A stretch of DNA of 38,367 nt from an uncultured Bacilli bacterium (GTDB lineage: Bacteria > Bacillota_I > Bacilli_A > RF39 > UBA660): NCBI GenBank assembly GCA_947629255.1, contig CANRDF010000011.1:1-38367 (forward strand), in the 5' to 3' direction. Shown piece by piece: positions 26,986-35,827 of the stretch. The notes under the pieces are model-generated. The model ran no database searches, had not been told where the DNA came from, and saw only the letters and a program-made list of their open reading frames with translations. The translations under genes were made by a program, and so were the position numbers. Within the stretch, counting starts at the first letter, position 1; the number at the start of each line of letters is the position of its first letter.

Positions 26986-28203
26986 TTAATTCGTTACTTT
27001 TTTTATTATTTCTTGATGTTCTAAAGAACCTATTATACTTTTATCTAGTTGTTTTTCTTCAGATAAGAATTGATATTTTATAGTTAGAATCTTTCTTACT
27101 GATTCATTGATCCGATCTTCTGAAATTCCATTTTGGACTATACTATTCTTTATCACTTGAATGGCATTTTCAGAACTTTTTGGCATTAAAAGAATATCTG
27201 CACCGGCCACAATAGCCATTTCATAAATTTCTTCTTCCGAATATTGATTCGTCAAAGCTTTCATATTTAAGGCATCTGTAATAACTATTCCTTCATAATG
27301 AAGTTCTTCTTTTAGTAAATCTTGAATGATCTCTTTTGATAACGATGCTGGCATATTTTCAGAAATAGAAGGAATGGCTAAATGCCCTATCATAATCATA
27401 GGAGCTTTTTTTTCTATGGCATTGATAAAAGGTAATAAATCTTTCTGCATTAATTCTTCCTTCGTTTTTGTAATAACTGGTAGATCATAATGGGAATCTA
27501 CTATTGTACTTCCGTGTCCTGGAAAGTGTTTATAAACAGGAATGACTCCAGCATCCATAAGGCCATTTCCCAAAGATATCCCCATCTGTGAGACTAATGT
27601 TGGATCCATACCAAAGCTTCGATTGCCCATAAAGCTTTCTTCATTTTCAATCACATCTAAAACAGGTGCAAAATCTAAATTGACTCCTAATGCAAGTAGC
27701 TCTTCAGCAATTACTTTTCCAACATCATAAGCTAGATTTAGATCTTTCGTATTTCCAAGATCAAGCATAGGTGGAACGTCAGTTGCTTGTATATCCGTTA
27801 AAGCCTTTAATCTCTGGACAGCTCCCCCTTCTTCATCCATAGCAATAAACATCGGAATATGTGCCGTATTTTTAATATCATCAATCAGCTTTTTCGTAGA
27901 ATCAAAAGTATTAATATTATTAGCAAATAGAATAAATCCGCCTGGTTGATAAGTTTCTAATTCTTCCTTTAATTCATCATCCATCTCTGTACCTTTATGG
28001 AATATAATCAACATTTGAGCAATCTTTTCTTCTAGAGTCATATTTTTTAAAGTTTCTTCTACTTTCACTTCCATAGGATCTGGAATGTTTGCATCACTTG
28101 GTTCACTCCAATCAACAAAATTCTTTTTTAAGAAAAACAAAATACCACTTCCAATAAACAGCAAAACTACAATTAATAGAATGCTTTTTTTCATATTTTT
28201 CAC
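26986..28203 (-). CDS. Glycoside hydrolase family 3 (NagZ-like beta-N-acetylhexosaminidase)
   Basis: KIAQMLIIFH, LDFAPVLDV, VYKHFPGHGSTIVDSHYDLPV, GIVITDALNMKAL. Confidence 0.9.
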   Translation of the reverse strand: MKNMKKSILLIVVLLFIGSGILFFLKKNFVDWSEPSDANIPDPMEVKVEETLKNMTLEEKIAQMLIIFHKGTEMDDELKEELETYQPGGFILFANNINTFDSTKKLIDDIKNTAHIPMFIAMDEEGGAVQRLKALTDIQATDVPPMLDLGNTKDLNLAYDVGKVIAEELLALGVNLDFAPVLDVIENEESFMGNRSFGMDPTLVSQMGISLGNGLMDAGVIPVYKHFPGHGSTIVDSHYDLPVITKTKEELMQKDLLPFINAIEKKAPMIMIGHLAIPSISENMPASLSKEIIQDLLKEELHYEGIVITDALNMKALTNQYSEEEIYEMAIVAGADILLMPKSSENAIQVIKNSIVQNGISEDRINESVRKILTIKYQFLSEEKQLDKSIIGSLEHQEIIKKVTN

Positions 28204-28250
28204 CTATTTAAGAATAACATAATTTTGATTTTTTGAAAATAGTTTTCATT

Positions 28251-29567
28251 TTATGGATTTAAACGATTTGGGCCTCTAAATAAGAATTGGGTTTCTTTCA
28301 CAGATGGAATCCCTAATAATAACATGGTGAGTCGATCGACTCCAATTGCAAAGCCACCATGTGGAGGACAACCATATTTAAAGAATTCTAAATAGAATTT
28401 AACATCGTCTTTTAATCCTTTTTCTTCCGCATTTTTCACAATTTCTTCATAACGATGCTCTCTTTGAGCTCCGGTTGTAATTTCTACACCTTTCCAAATT
28501 AAGTCATAACCTTGTAAAATACCATCTTTTCGCATATGATAAAAGGCTCTTTTCTCAGCAGGATAATCGGTAATGAAAATAAATTCATTTCCATATTTTT
28601 CCATTGATAATCTACCAAGTAATTTCTCTGCTTCGGTTGTCAAATCTACTTGTTCTTCTTCAGAAATGCTATAACCATAGTTTTCTTTAATTTCTTTGTA
28701 TGCTTCTTTTAAAGAAAGTTTTGGAAATGGCAATTTTGGAACAGTAATTTCCACTCCAAATAATTCTTTTATTTTTTCACCATAATTATCTTTCAAGTTT
28801 CTTAAAGCATACTCTAGCATTTCACTTTCTAAAGTCATGACATCATCAAAAGAATCAATATAACTAAACTCGACATCAAAGCTTGTAAACTCCGTTGCAT
28901 GTTTATTAGTATTTGAGTTTTCTGCACGGAAGCAAGGGCCTACTTCAAAAACTTTACTCATGCCACTTGCCATGGCCATTTGTTTATAAAACTGAGGACT
29001 TTGGGCTAAGTAAGCATCGCCATCAAAGTAATCAACATGGAAAACTTCAGAACCACTTTCACTTGCAGTTCCAATAAGTTTTGGGGTATGAATCTCTGTA
29101 AACTCATGATTATATAAGTATTCTCTTAAATATTTCACAAGTGCACTTTGGATTTGAAACTGAGCCATAACCCTATCATTACGCATATCAATAAAACGAT
29201 AATCTAGTCTTGTATCTAAAGTTGTAGTACTTAAGTCTTTAAATGAAAATGGTAACTCAGGTACACTGGTACTAGTGACTTCTACTTCACTTAAAAGAAG
29301 TTCACAACCATTTAGTTTTACTTTTTCATTTTCTGATAAAATTCCTCTTACTTTTACTGTACTTTCTAATGGAAGATTCTCAAACACTTCTAAGAATGGT
29401 TTATTTTTTTCTTCACTCTTTTCAATTGTCACTTGCACCTTTCCAGTAGAATCTCTAAGAATTACAAACATCACCCATTGTAAGTTTCTGATGCTATCGA
29501 CAAACCCACTGAAAGAGATTTCACTTCCTAAATAACTTTTTAAATCTTTGGCATATACTTTTTCCAT
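28251..29567 (-). CDS. aspS: Aspartyl-tRNA synthetase, archaeal/eukaryotic type (possible Asp/Asn-tRNA ligase)
   Basis: 438 aa, no bacterial GAD insertion; FRAENSNTNKHATEFTSFDVEFSYID; GFAIGVDRLTMLLLGI; C-term RGPNRLNP. Confidence 0.85.
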   Translation of the reverse strand: MEKVYAKDLKSYLGSEISFSGFVDSIRNLQWVMFVILRDSTGKVQVTIEKSEEKNKPFLEVFENLPLESTVKVRGILSENEKVKLNGCELLLSEVEVTSTSVPELPFSFKDLSTTTLDTRLDYRFIDMRNDRVMAQFQIQSALVKYLREYLYNHEFTEIHTPKLIGTASESGSEVFHVDYFDGDAYLAQSPQFYKQMAMASGMSKVFEVGPCFRAENSNTNKHATEFTSFDVEFSYIDSFDDVMTLESEMLEYALRNLKDNYGEKIKELFGVEITVPKLPFPKLSLKEAYKEIKENYGYSISEEEQVDLTTEAEKLLGRLSMEKYGNEFIFITDYPAEKRAFYHMRKDGILQGYDLIWKGVEITTGAQREHRYEEIVKNAEEKGLKDDVKFYLEFFKYGCPPHGGFAIGVDRLTMLLLGIPSVKETQFLFRGPNRLNP

Positions 29568-29589
29568 TTTTTTTCATTCCTTTCCATAG

Positions 29590-29792
29590 AAAAAGGTTCT
29601 AAATTTAAGGACGACTGGAAAGCCGCGGTACCACCTTAATTCATAGAACCTATGCACTTTTTCTTTTAACGCAGAAATGCGATTATTTTGCCTTGGTGTC
29701 TTTCCTTATTTCTTGTTCTTTGCTTTCACCTAACTCAAAGTCTCTTTTTCAACCAGAAAATAAGTACTATTCCAATCCATAATTTCTTTACG
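29590..29792 (-). promoter_or_regulatory. T-box leader upstream of aspS
   Basis: Minus-strand T-box sequence AAGGTGGTACCGCGG...CGTCCTT; terminator GGTTCTA...TAGAACCTTTTT; AGTA and GAC specifier-loop elements. Confidence 0.9.
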
Positions 29793-29798
29793 TGTTTT

Positions 29799-29827
29799 AT
29801 TATACACAAAACTTTTTGATTATTCAA
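29799..29827 (-). promoter_or_regulatory. Sigma-A promoter for T-box/aspS transcript
   Basis: TTGAAT-N17-TATAAT on the minus strand. Confidence 0.7.
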
Positions 29828-29925
29828 GGGGTTGTATTTTGGGTCTTTTCTAAATTTATCCAAAATAGGATAATTCGAAAAAAATTTGGAGTAAAACTAG
29901 TGGAAAATAGCAAATTTTTCTGAGT

Positions 29926-29952
29926 TTCGACACCATTCGACAAGATTCGACA
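29926..29952 (-). promoter_or_regulatory. Three TGTCGAA (Spo0A-box-like) sites at exact 10-bp phasing
   Basis: Plus strand TTCGACA at 29926, 29936 and 29946. Confidence 0.45.
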
Positions 29953-30012
29953 AAACTTGTCAAAAAAAACGGCCAAATTAGGCATTTTTAGCTATTTTTG
30001 GTCAAAATGAGT

Positions 30013-30053
30013 GCAAATTTTGAAAATTTGCTAAGCAGATTTTCAAAATCTGC
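30013..30053. repeat. Two adjacent 19-nt palindromes
   Basis: GCAAATTTTGAAAATTTGC (30013-30031) and GCAGATTTTCAAAATCTGC (30035-30053). Confidence 0.8.
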
Positions 30054-30131
30054 AAGGTTTTTGCCATTTTTGGCGTTTGCAAAGCCTCATTTTTTTTGAT
30101 TTAATGGTGAGCGGAAAGGAGGAATCCTCAG

Positions 30132-30968
30132 ATGAAAAATTTTTTAAATGCACGTTACGACAAAGTTTTTAAAGCAATCTTTGGTGATGAAGAAAATTTA
30201 GATTTAACCAAACGATTACTAGAACTGATCTTGCATAAAAAAGTGGAAAACATTAAAGTTCGTAATTCAGAACAGATCAAAAGGTATGTCTACGAACGTG
30301 GAAAAATCGTTGATTTAATTTTTGATGTGGATGGAAATGTCGTTCAAATGGAAATGAATAATGGCTATCCAACATGGTTACATTTCAGAAACTTCAATTT
30401 TTTTACAGTGATTATTAACAAAGATGCAAGAAAAGGAAGTAGCTATGAAAGCAAAAAAATTTATCTGCTCATTGATTTTACTTATGGACTCGGTTCAACA
30501 AAATCCTTGGAAACAGAATATAAGCTTCAATCTTCTGACCATAAAGAGTATCTTAGTAATGTATCTATTTTGGAATTTTCTATGGACGAAATAGGGAGAT
30601 TATGGTATACTGCAAGTGATGAAGATGCAAGAACACTATTTCGGTATTTATCCATATTTGATATGGATGAAGCTGAATTAAATGCACTTCCAAGAGGGGA
30701 AGATGAATTCATGGATAAGTTTAGAGACAAAGTCATAGAGTTAAATCAAGATGAAGAATTTGTGAGATTTGCAACTGATGAAGAAGACATGCAAATGATG
30801 CTCAATTCAGAACATACTGTAGGTCATGATGAAGGTCTTATTGAAGGACGTAAAGAAGAACGCATTGAAATTGCAAAATCTATGTTGGAAAAAGAATGCG
30901 ATATCTCATTGATTTCTGAAGTTACAGGTTTGTCTATCGAAGAAATTGAAAAGTTAAAAGAGGCCTAA
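30132..30968 (+). CDS. Rpn family / PD-(D/E)XK nuclease family transposase-like protein
   Basis: ARYDKVFKAIFGDEENLDLTKRLLELIL; RGKIVDLIFDVDGNVVQMEMNN; EGRKEERIEIAKSMLEKECDISLISEVTGLSIEEIEKLK. Confidence 0.88.
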   Translation: MKNFLNARYDKVFKAIFGDEENLDLTKRLLELILHKKVENIKVRNSEQIKRYVYERGKIVDLIFDVDGNVVQMEMNNGYPTWLHFRNFNFFTVIINKDARKGSSYESKKIYLLIDFTYGLGSTKSLETEYKLQSSDHKEYLSNVSILEFSMDEIGRLWYTASDEDARTLFRYLSIFDMDEAELNALPRGEDEFMDKFRDKVIELNQDEEFVRFATDEEDMQMMLNSEHTVGHDEGLIEGRKEERIEIAKSMLEKECDISLISEVTGLSIEEIEKLKEA

Positions 30969-30979
30969 AAGGCTTTTTT
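30960..30979 (+). terminator. Terminator of Rpn-like gene B
   Basis: AGGCCTaaaAGGCTTTTTT. Confidence 0.5.
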
Positions 30980-30994
30980 GTATTTTTATCAAAT

Positions 30995-32602
30995 TTAGAA
31001 ATAGTCATTTTTTTTAAATTTTCTGACTAATTTTTGGACTAAGCTTTTATCAAGATACGAATCTAGTTCTTCATCACTCAAGAAAAACTTGTTTTGTGAT
31101 GTGACTAAAGTATTTAAAGAACCATTTTCATCAAATACGGAAATTTGAAGTGATAAACAAAGAAGGATTCTTTTTGTTATTCCTACTAAATCTGTTTTTA
31201 ATATAAATAAATTAGAAAGAAACAAGTGTGAAATTCCTTTTTCTATCCATATCTCATAAACATTAAAGAAATTTGGAAGAAAAGATGCTGATATAACCTC
31301 TTCCGTTATGGGTAAACCATAACTTTCTATCTTTTGTATTTTTGATTTTAATACTTCATCACTCAACAATAATACCTCATTAAACATTTTACAATTTAAA
31401 GAATAATTTTTTAATAATTTATAATTGTTTTCTACTTGGTCTAAAACTGTTTTCTCTTGAAACAATAGGATATTCTGGATAAAAAAAGTTGCTGTTATTA
31501 TATTTGTAATTAAATATGGTGTTATTTTTTTTAAAAGATCTTTATCCATACATAAGATACGAAATAACTCTTCTTCTTTCAAATTATCAAAATAATTTTT
31601 GATAAAATTTAGTTTTTCTTCTACTTCTTCCATTTGCAAATTTGTTACTACTGAAATAAAATCTTGATTTTGAAAAAATGATATAGAATATTTTTGAAAT
31701 AATTCTCTTAATTTTGCTTCTTTGTTTCCATTATAGATTTCTAGTTCTTGTTCTACTTTTTCTAATATTCTTTGATTCCAAACTAAATACATGTTTTCCA
31801 TATTATCTAATATTTTTGGAGGAAGATACTTCATTTCATTTTCCGTTAATCTTAAATATCCTTTTAAGGGATGTTCTAGTTTTTTTAATAAACATTCACA
31901 AGCTTCTTGTCTTTTTAAAAATTCTTTTCGTTCATTTTTTATTTCTTTTTCTAAACTTCGATATTGATCTACAATGGCATTATAATTTTTTCTTAAACAA
32001 TTTGCTTCTTCTTTTGGAAACTGATGAATTGAAAAATCGGGGTCGTCATCTATATTACTTATAAGAATGGAATAGTAAGCAAAGAATCGAAAAGATTCTT
32101 TCTCCTCTTCGTTTAAAGAAAAAAGCATTTCCATTACAGAAGTAATTTCTTTTAAAGGCATTGGTGTTTCTTCTAAATAATCTAATAAATATTTTAGTGT
32201 AGAAGCACAGTCTTCTTCTTTTGTTTCATCTTGAAGAGTATCAAAAATATTTTGTAATTTGTCATTTTCAGAAGTATAAAAACATTGTTGTATTTTTTCT
32301 TGATTCTTTTTTCCTAATTTTTGAAAGTAAAGATAGAAACCACTCAGTTCTGAAAAATTATCTAGTAATCCTTTTTCCATGAATTCATCAATTTTAGTTG
32401 CTTTTTCTTGATAAGTATCTGGAGAATTCACAGATAAAGATGCTAGAAGTAAAGTGGCTGGATGCAAAGTATTCTCATCATTTGGTCTAAAAATATCATA
32501 AGCTAAAACTTGTTCATAATATTCTTTTAGACGAGTAAGGGGACTTATATATTCTTCTTTTAAAACTTCTTGTAACTCCTGTTTTATTTCTTCTATATTC
32601 AT
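30995..32602 (-). CDS. Hypothetical protein
   Basis: 535 aa Glu/Lys/Leu-rich ORF, directly downstream of the next gene. Confidence 0.6.
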   Translation of the reverse strand: MNIEEIKQELQEVLKEEYISPLTRLKEYYEQVLAYDIFRPNDENTLHPATLLLASLSVNSPDTYQEKATKIDEFMEKGLLDNFSELSGFYLYFQKLGKKNQEKIQQCFYTSENDKLQNIFDTLQDETKEEDCASTLKYLLDYLEETPMPLKEITSVMEMLFSLNEEEKESFRFFAYYSILISNIDDDPDFSIHQFPKEEANCLRKNYNAIVDQYRSLEKEIKNERKEFLKRQEACECLLKKLEHPLKGYLRLTENEMKYLPPKILDNMENMYLVWNQRILEKVEQELEIYNGNKEAKLRELFQKYSISFFQNQDFISVVTNLQMEEVEEKLNFIKNYFDNLKEEELFRILCMDKDLLKKITPYLITNIITATFFIQNILLFQEKTVLDQVENNYKLLKNYSLNCKMFNEVLLLSDEVLKSKIQKIESYGLPITEEVISASFLPNFFNVYEIWIEKGISHLFLSNLFILKTDLVGITKRILLCLSLQISVFDENGSLNTLVTSQNKFFLSDEELDSYLDKSLVQKLVRKFKKNDYF

Positions 32603-32604
32603 TT

Positions 32605-33576
32605 TTACATTTCCCCCTTTTTTAATATTCGTTTTATTTCTTCTGTTGTTTTATATTGTTCTTCTAAATATTCTGGATTATTTGCTAATTTTTTTAAAGA
32701 TTCAAATTGACTCCAAAAAATTTCTGCTCTATTTTTTAAACTTATCGCGTATCCTCCATCATATTTATCTTTTTTGACAAAAATATAAATAATAGCATAG
32801 ATGGTTTCACTCATTCTTTTAAAAACAATTCTTTCATGAAATCCTTTGACTTCTAATAAACCATTTAATTTTTGATTATTTTGGAATGCTTTAATATTTT
32901 TAAATGTACCATTTTGAATGGATTCTATAAGTTCTAAAAAAGTTTCATAAAATTTAACATCTATTTTTTTTATATCATTTAATGCATAGGTATTTCCATA
33001 AAAAGAGTCTAGATAAATAAGTTTGTTTTCCTCTTCTTCTACTTCTAATTCTTCTTTATGATCACGGTATTGTAAAACTTTAGAAAAACGATTTCTTTTT
33101 TCTTTTAATTCGTTTATAAATTCTAATTTTTCTTCTTCTGTTAATTCTTCTTCTTGTAAAAATTCTTCTATTTCTTTCATTTCTTTTAAACATTCTGCTA
33201 AAATTAAGTTCATAAGTAAATTGTATTGAGGATTGGTTGGTTTTGGAAGAGCATGAATGTAATCTGATTCGTTTTTACAACTTTGTAAAAGATTCCAATA
33301 AAAGGTAATATCTGTTTTTTCTTCTTTTTCTGGTTTTGCAACATATTCTTCTTGTATTTCCACATTTTTTGTTATCTTTTTTTCTTCCGTTAAGTTTTGA
33401 GAACGTTCTTTAAAACTTTTTAATTCCATTGTTTTTCTTCGATAAATTTCGGCATTATGTTTTTCTATTTGGGAAATCAATTCTCGATATTCTTCGTCAC
33501 TAAGGCCATTCATATCCATATCTAAAAAAGTATCGGAAGTAATAAAAACATTGTTGTATTTCTCTTCTATATCCAT
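32605..33576 (-). CDS. Hypothetical protein
   Basis: Start placed at MDIEEKYNNVF behind the GGGGG RBS-like run, shorter than the ORF-track start. Confidence 0.6.
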   Translation of the reverse strand: MDIEEKYNNVFITSDTFLDMDMNGLSDEEYRELISQIEKHNAEIYRRKTMELKSFKERSQNLTEEKKITKNVEIQEEYVAKPEKEEKTDITFYWNLLQSCKNESDYIHALPKPTNPQYNLLMNLILAECLKEMKEIEEFLQEEELTEEEKLEFINELKEKRNRFSKVLQYRDHKEELEVEEEENKLIYLDSFYGNTYALNDIKKIDVKFYETFLELIESIQNGTFKNIKAFQNNQKLNGLLEVKGFHERIVFKRMSETIYAIIYIFVKKDKYDGGYAISLKNRAEIFWSQFESLKKLANNPEYLEEQYKTTEEIKRILKKGEM

Positions 33577-33604
33577 ACGAAAAATACCCCCTTCACTGGT
33601 GGGT

Positions 33605-33633
33605 ATTTTAACATACTTGACTATTGATGTCAA
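33605..33633 (-). promoter_or_regulatory. Sigma-A promoter
   Basis: TTGACA-N17-TAAAAT on the minus strand. Confidence 0.6.
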
Positions 33634-33648
33634 ATAACTACCTATTGT

Positions 33649-33819
33649 CTATCTTACAATACATTTCTTGCCACAGAAGACTACTGCATATTCTTTTATA
33701 CTCTGTACTTTATCTAACTCTAATTCTTTATAATATCCTTTTTCTTTCATTTGATTTAATGCAACACTAGCTAAACTTTCCATTTCTTCTTCTTTATCTG
33801 CTATTTTAAATTTAAAAAA
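33649..33819 (-). other. Missing C-terminal nuclease segment of the preceding gene in the -1 frame
   Basis: -1 frame reads FFKFKIADKEEEMESLASVALNQMKEKGYYKELELDKVQSIKEYAVVFCGKKCIVR*. Confidence 0.85.
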
Positions 33820-35300
33820 TACACCCCCGTACTTCGATCAGTTTTTTCTACTAATACATCAAACCTTCCATTTCCTGCTTCCCTATTTGATTTTACAATA
33901 TAATTTGCATTTAATATAGCTCCAAAGATTCCTAACATATATCCATGATAAAAATTTTCTACTGTATCCATATAAGAAATACTTATAAGCAACTCATTTA
34001 AACTACTTTCCATAATATCTTTTCTATGTTCTTTAAAACCATCTGTAAATTTATCAATACACCTAAGAGTTTTTTCACTATCATCTAAATAATTATAGCT
34101 AATAATTTTTAAAAGTAATTCTTTCACTTCATGATTAGGTATTCTTACATATGTTTTATCCCCAAATTCATCTTTTACAATTTTATCTAACGTTAAATAG
34201 CCTGATGCAAACATTAAATTTAATATAGTGCCCAAATCTTGTTCTCTTTCAAAATCTAAATATGTTAATTTCTCATTATAACGAAATATACTACTTTCTC
34301 CTTGAATTAATTTTTCAATTTCTAGCTTATTTTCTTCATTTGTTTTATTAAGTAATTGAATAATTAATTCATTTCCTGATGTATTCATCCAATAAGACTT
34401 TAATATATGATCTTCTGCATAATTTAGGATACTCCAAGGATTATAAATGGAAGCACCCATAAAGTTATATCCATCATACATTGCTTTTACATTGCTCGTA
34501 AGTTCTAGTCCATAGTATTCAAGTAACTCTTTCGTTTCTTCTTCAGTAAAGCCGAAGGCTTCATTATAAGTAGGACTCATCATATCATAAATCTTTGGAT
34601 TATTTAAATCACTAAAAATACTTTCTTTACTGACTCTTAGAACTCCAGTCATGACTCCCATTTTTAAACTATCATTTCCCTTTAATGAACTTGATAAAAC
34701 ACTTCGTATTAAATCAATGACTTGGTCATAAACACCTTTTATATATCCTTCTTGAATAGGTACATCATATTCGTCAACTAATATAATAGTCTTTTTATGA
34801 TGATATCTTTCTAACCAATTAGATAACTGATAAATAGAATTTTTATATTCATCTTCATTTGCTTTGCCATCTCGAATATTTTTATACCTTTCAAGTTCTC
34901 CTTCATTTAATATTTCCATCAAATATTCTTTTTTAGTATAAACTTCTTGTATTTTAAAAACGAACTGATTATAAACACTTTCATATGTACTTTGTTTTAA
35001 ATCTTTAAAATCTAAAGTAATAACAGGATATGCCCCAAATTCTTTATAATATTCACTTTTTTGAATGGCAAGTCCATCAAATAAATGTTCATTCTCTTTT
35101 CTTTTATCAATATCAAAGAAATTGTCTAACATCGAAATAAACAAACTTTTTCCAAATCTTCTTGGTCTTGGATATAATACAACGTATGCTCCTTTTTCTA
35201 TTAAAGTTTCAATAGATTTTGTTTTATCAACAAAATAATAATTTTCTTCTATAAGAGTCTTAAAATTATCTATTCCAACTGGAACTCTTTTTAAATTCAT
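33801..35300 (-). CDS. AAA-ATPase-like/PD-(D/E)XK nuclease family ATP-binding protein, C-terminus frame-disrupted
   Basis: KRVPVGIDNFKTLIEENYYFVDKTKSIETLIEKG, YPRPRRFGKSLFISMLDNFF, ILVDEYDVPIQEG; ends abruptly at YFLNLK*. Confidence 0.88.
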   Translation of the reverse strand: MNLKRVPVGIDNFKTLIEENYYFVDKTKSIETLIEKGAYVVLYPRPRRFGKSLFISMLDNFFDIDKRKENEHLFDGLAIQKSEYYKEFGAYPVITLDFKDLKQSTYESVYNQFVFKIQEVYTKKEYLMEILNEGELERYKNIRDGKANEDEYKNSIYQLSNWLERYHHKKTIILVDEYDVPIQEGYIKGVYDQVIDLIRSVLSSSLKGNDSLKMGVMTGVLRVSKESIFSDLNNPKIYDMMSPTYNEAFGFTEEETKELLEYYGLELTSNVKAMYDGYNFMGASIYNPWSILNYAEDHILKSYWMNTSGNELIIQLLNKTNEENKLEIEKLIQGESSIFRYNEKLTYLDFEREQDLGTILNLMFASGYLTLDKIVKDEFGDKTYVRIPNHEVKELLLKIISYNYLDDSEKTLRCIDKFTDGFKEHRKDIMESSLNELLISISYMDTVENFYHGYMLGIFGAILNANYIVKSNREAGNGRFDVLVEKTDRSTGVYFLNLK

Positions 35301-35390
35301 AAGTATCCCTTTTTTCTTATATTCATTGTATCAAATATTACTTTATCATGCAAGAGACTTTGAACTAATTTCAATAAGTTGAATAATTTT

Positions 35391-35790
35391 TATAAATCAA
35401 ATTTTTTTGCAGAATACTCATTTACAATTTCCTCCTGTGGTATCACTTCATTATGTTTTTTATCATTTTCATGAAAATGATTTTACCATGATTTATCCAT
35501 GTGTGAAAGACTTACTAATTTAAAATCACTTGTTTCAAAAACATCATGTAATATGGAATCAATCGTTTCCTGTAAAAATGAATTCTCACTAAATATTGCT
35601 TCTACTCTTTGGACTTTTTGTTGCTCCTCTTCTGTACTTCTAAATAATTTTACCAGCCCAAAAGGCAAAGCAAAAATATAATGCTTTTTGCATTTTTATT
35701 GGTGTAATTTCTTTTAGATTATGAGTATACTTAGTATATTTCATTTTAATATAACAAGCTAAATCTTTTGCTTTAATTTCCAAACTTTTT
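35391..35790 (-). pseudogene. Degraded Panacea (DUF4065/SocA-like antitoxin) domain gene
   Basis: Fragments EIKAKDLACYIKMKYTKYTHNLKEITPIKMQKALYFCFAFWAGKI and SILHDVFETSDFKLVSLSHMDKSW in different frames, then an in-frame TAA and tail NHFHENDKKHNEVIPQEEIVNEYSAKKFDL. Confidence 0.7.
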
Positions 35791-35827
35791 CATTCTTATA
35801 ACCTCACTTTTTAAAAAAGAATACGAA

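Noticed and set aside
35483-35668. 61-aa minus-strand ORF as an independent gene
   Set aside because: It is the middle fragment of the degraded Panacea-domain pseudogene; its start is inside that remnant.
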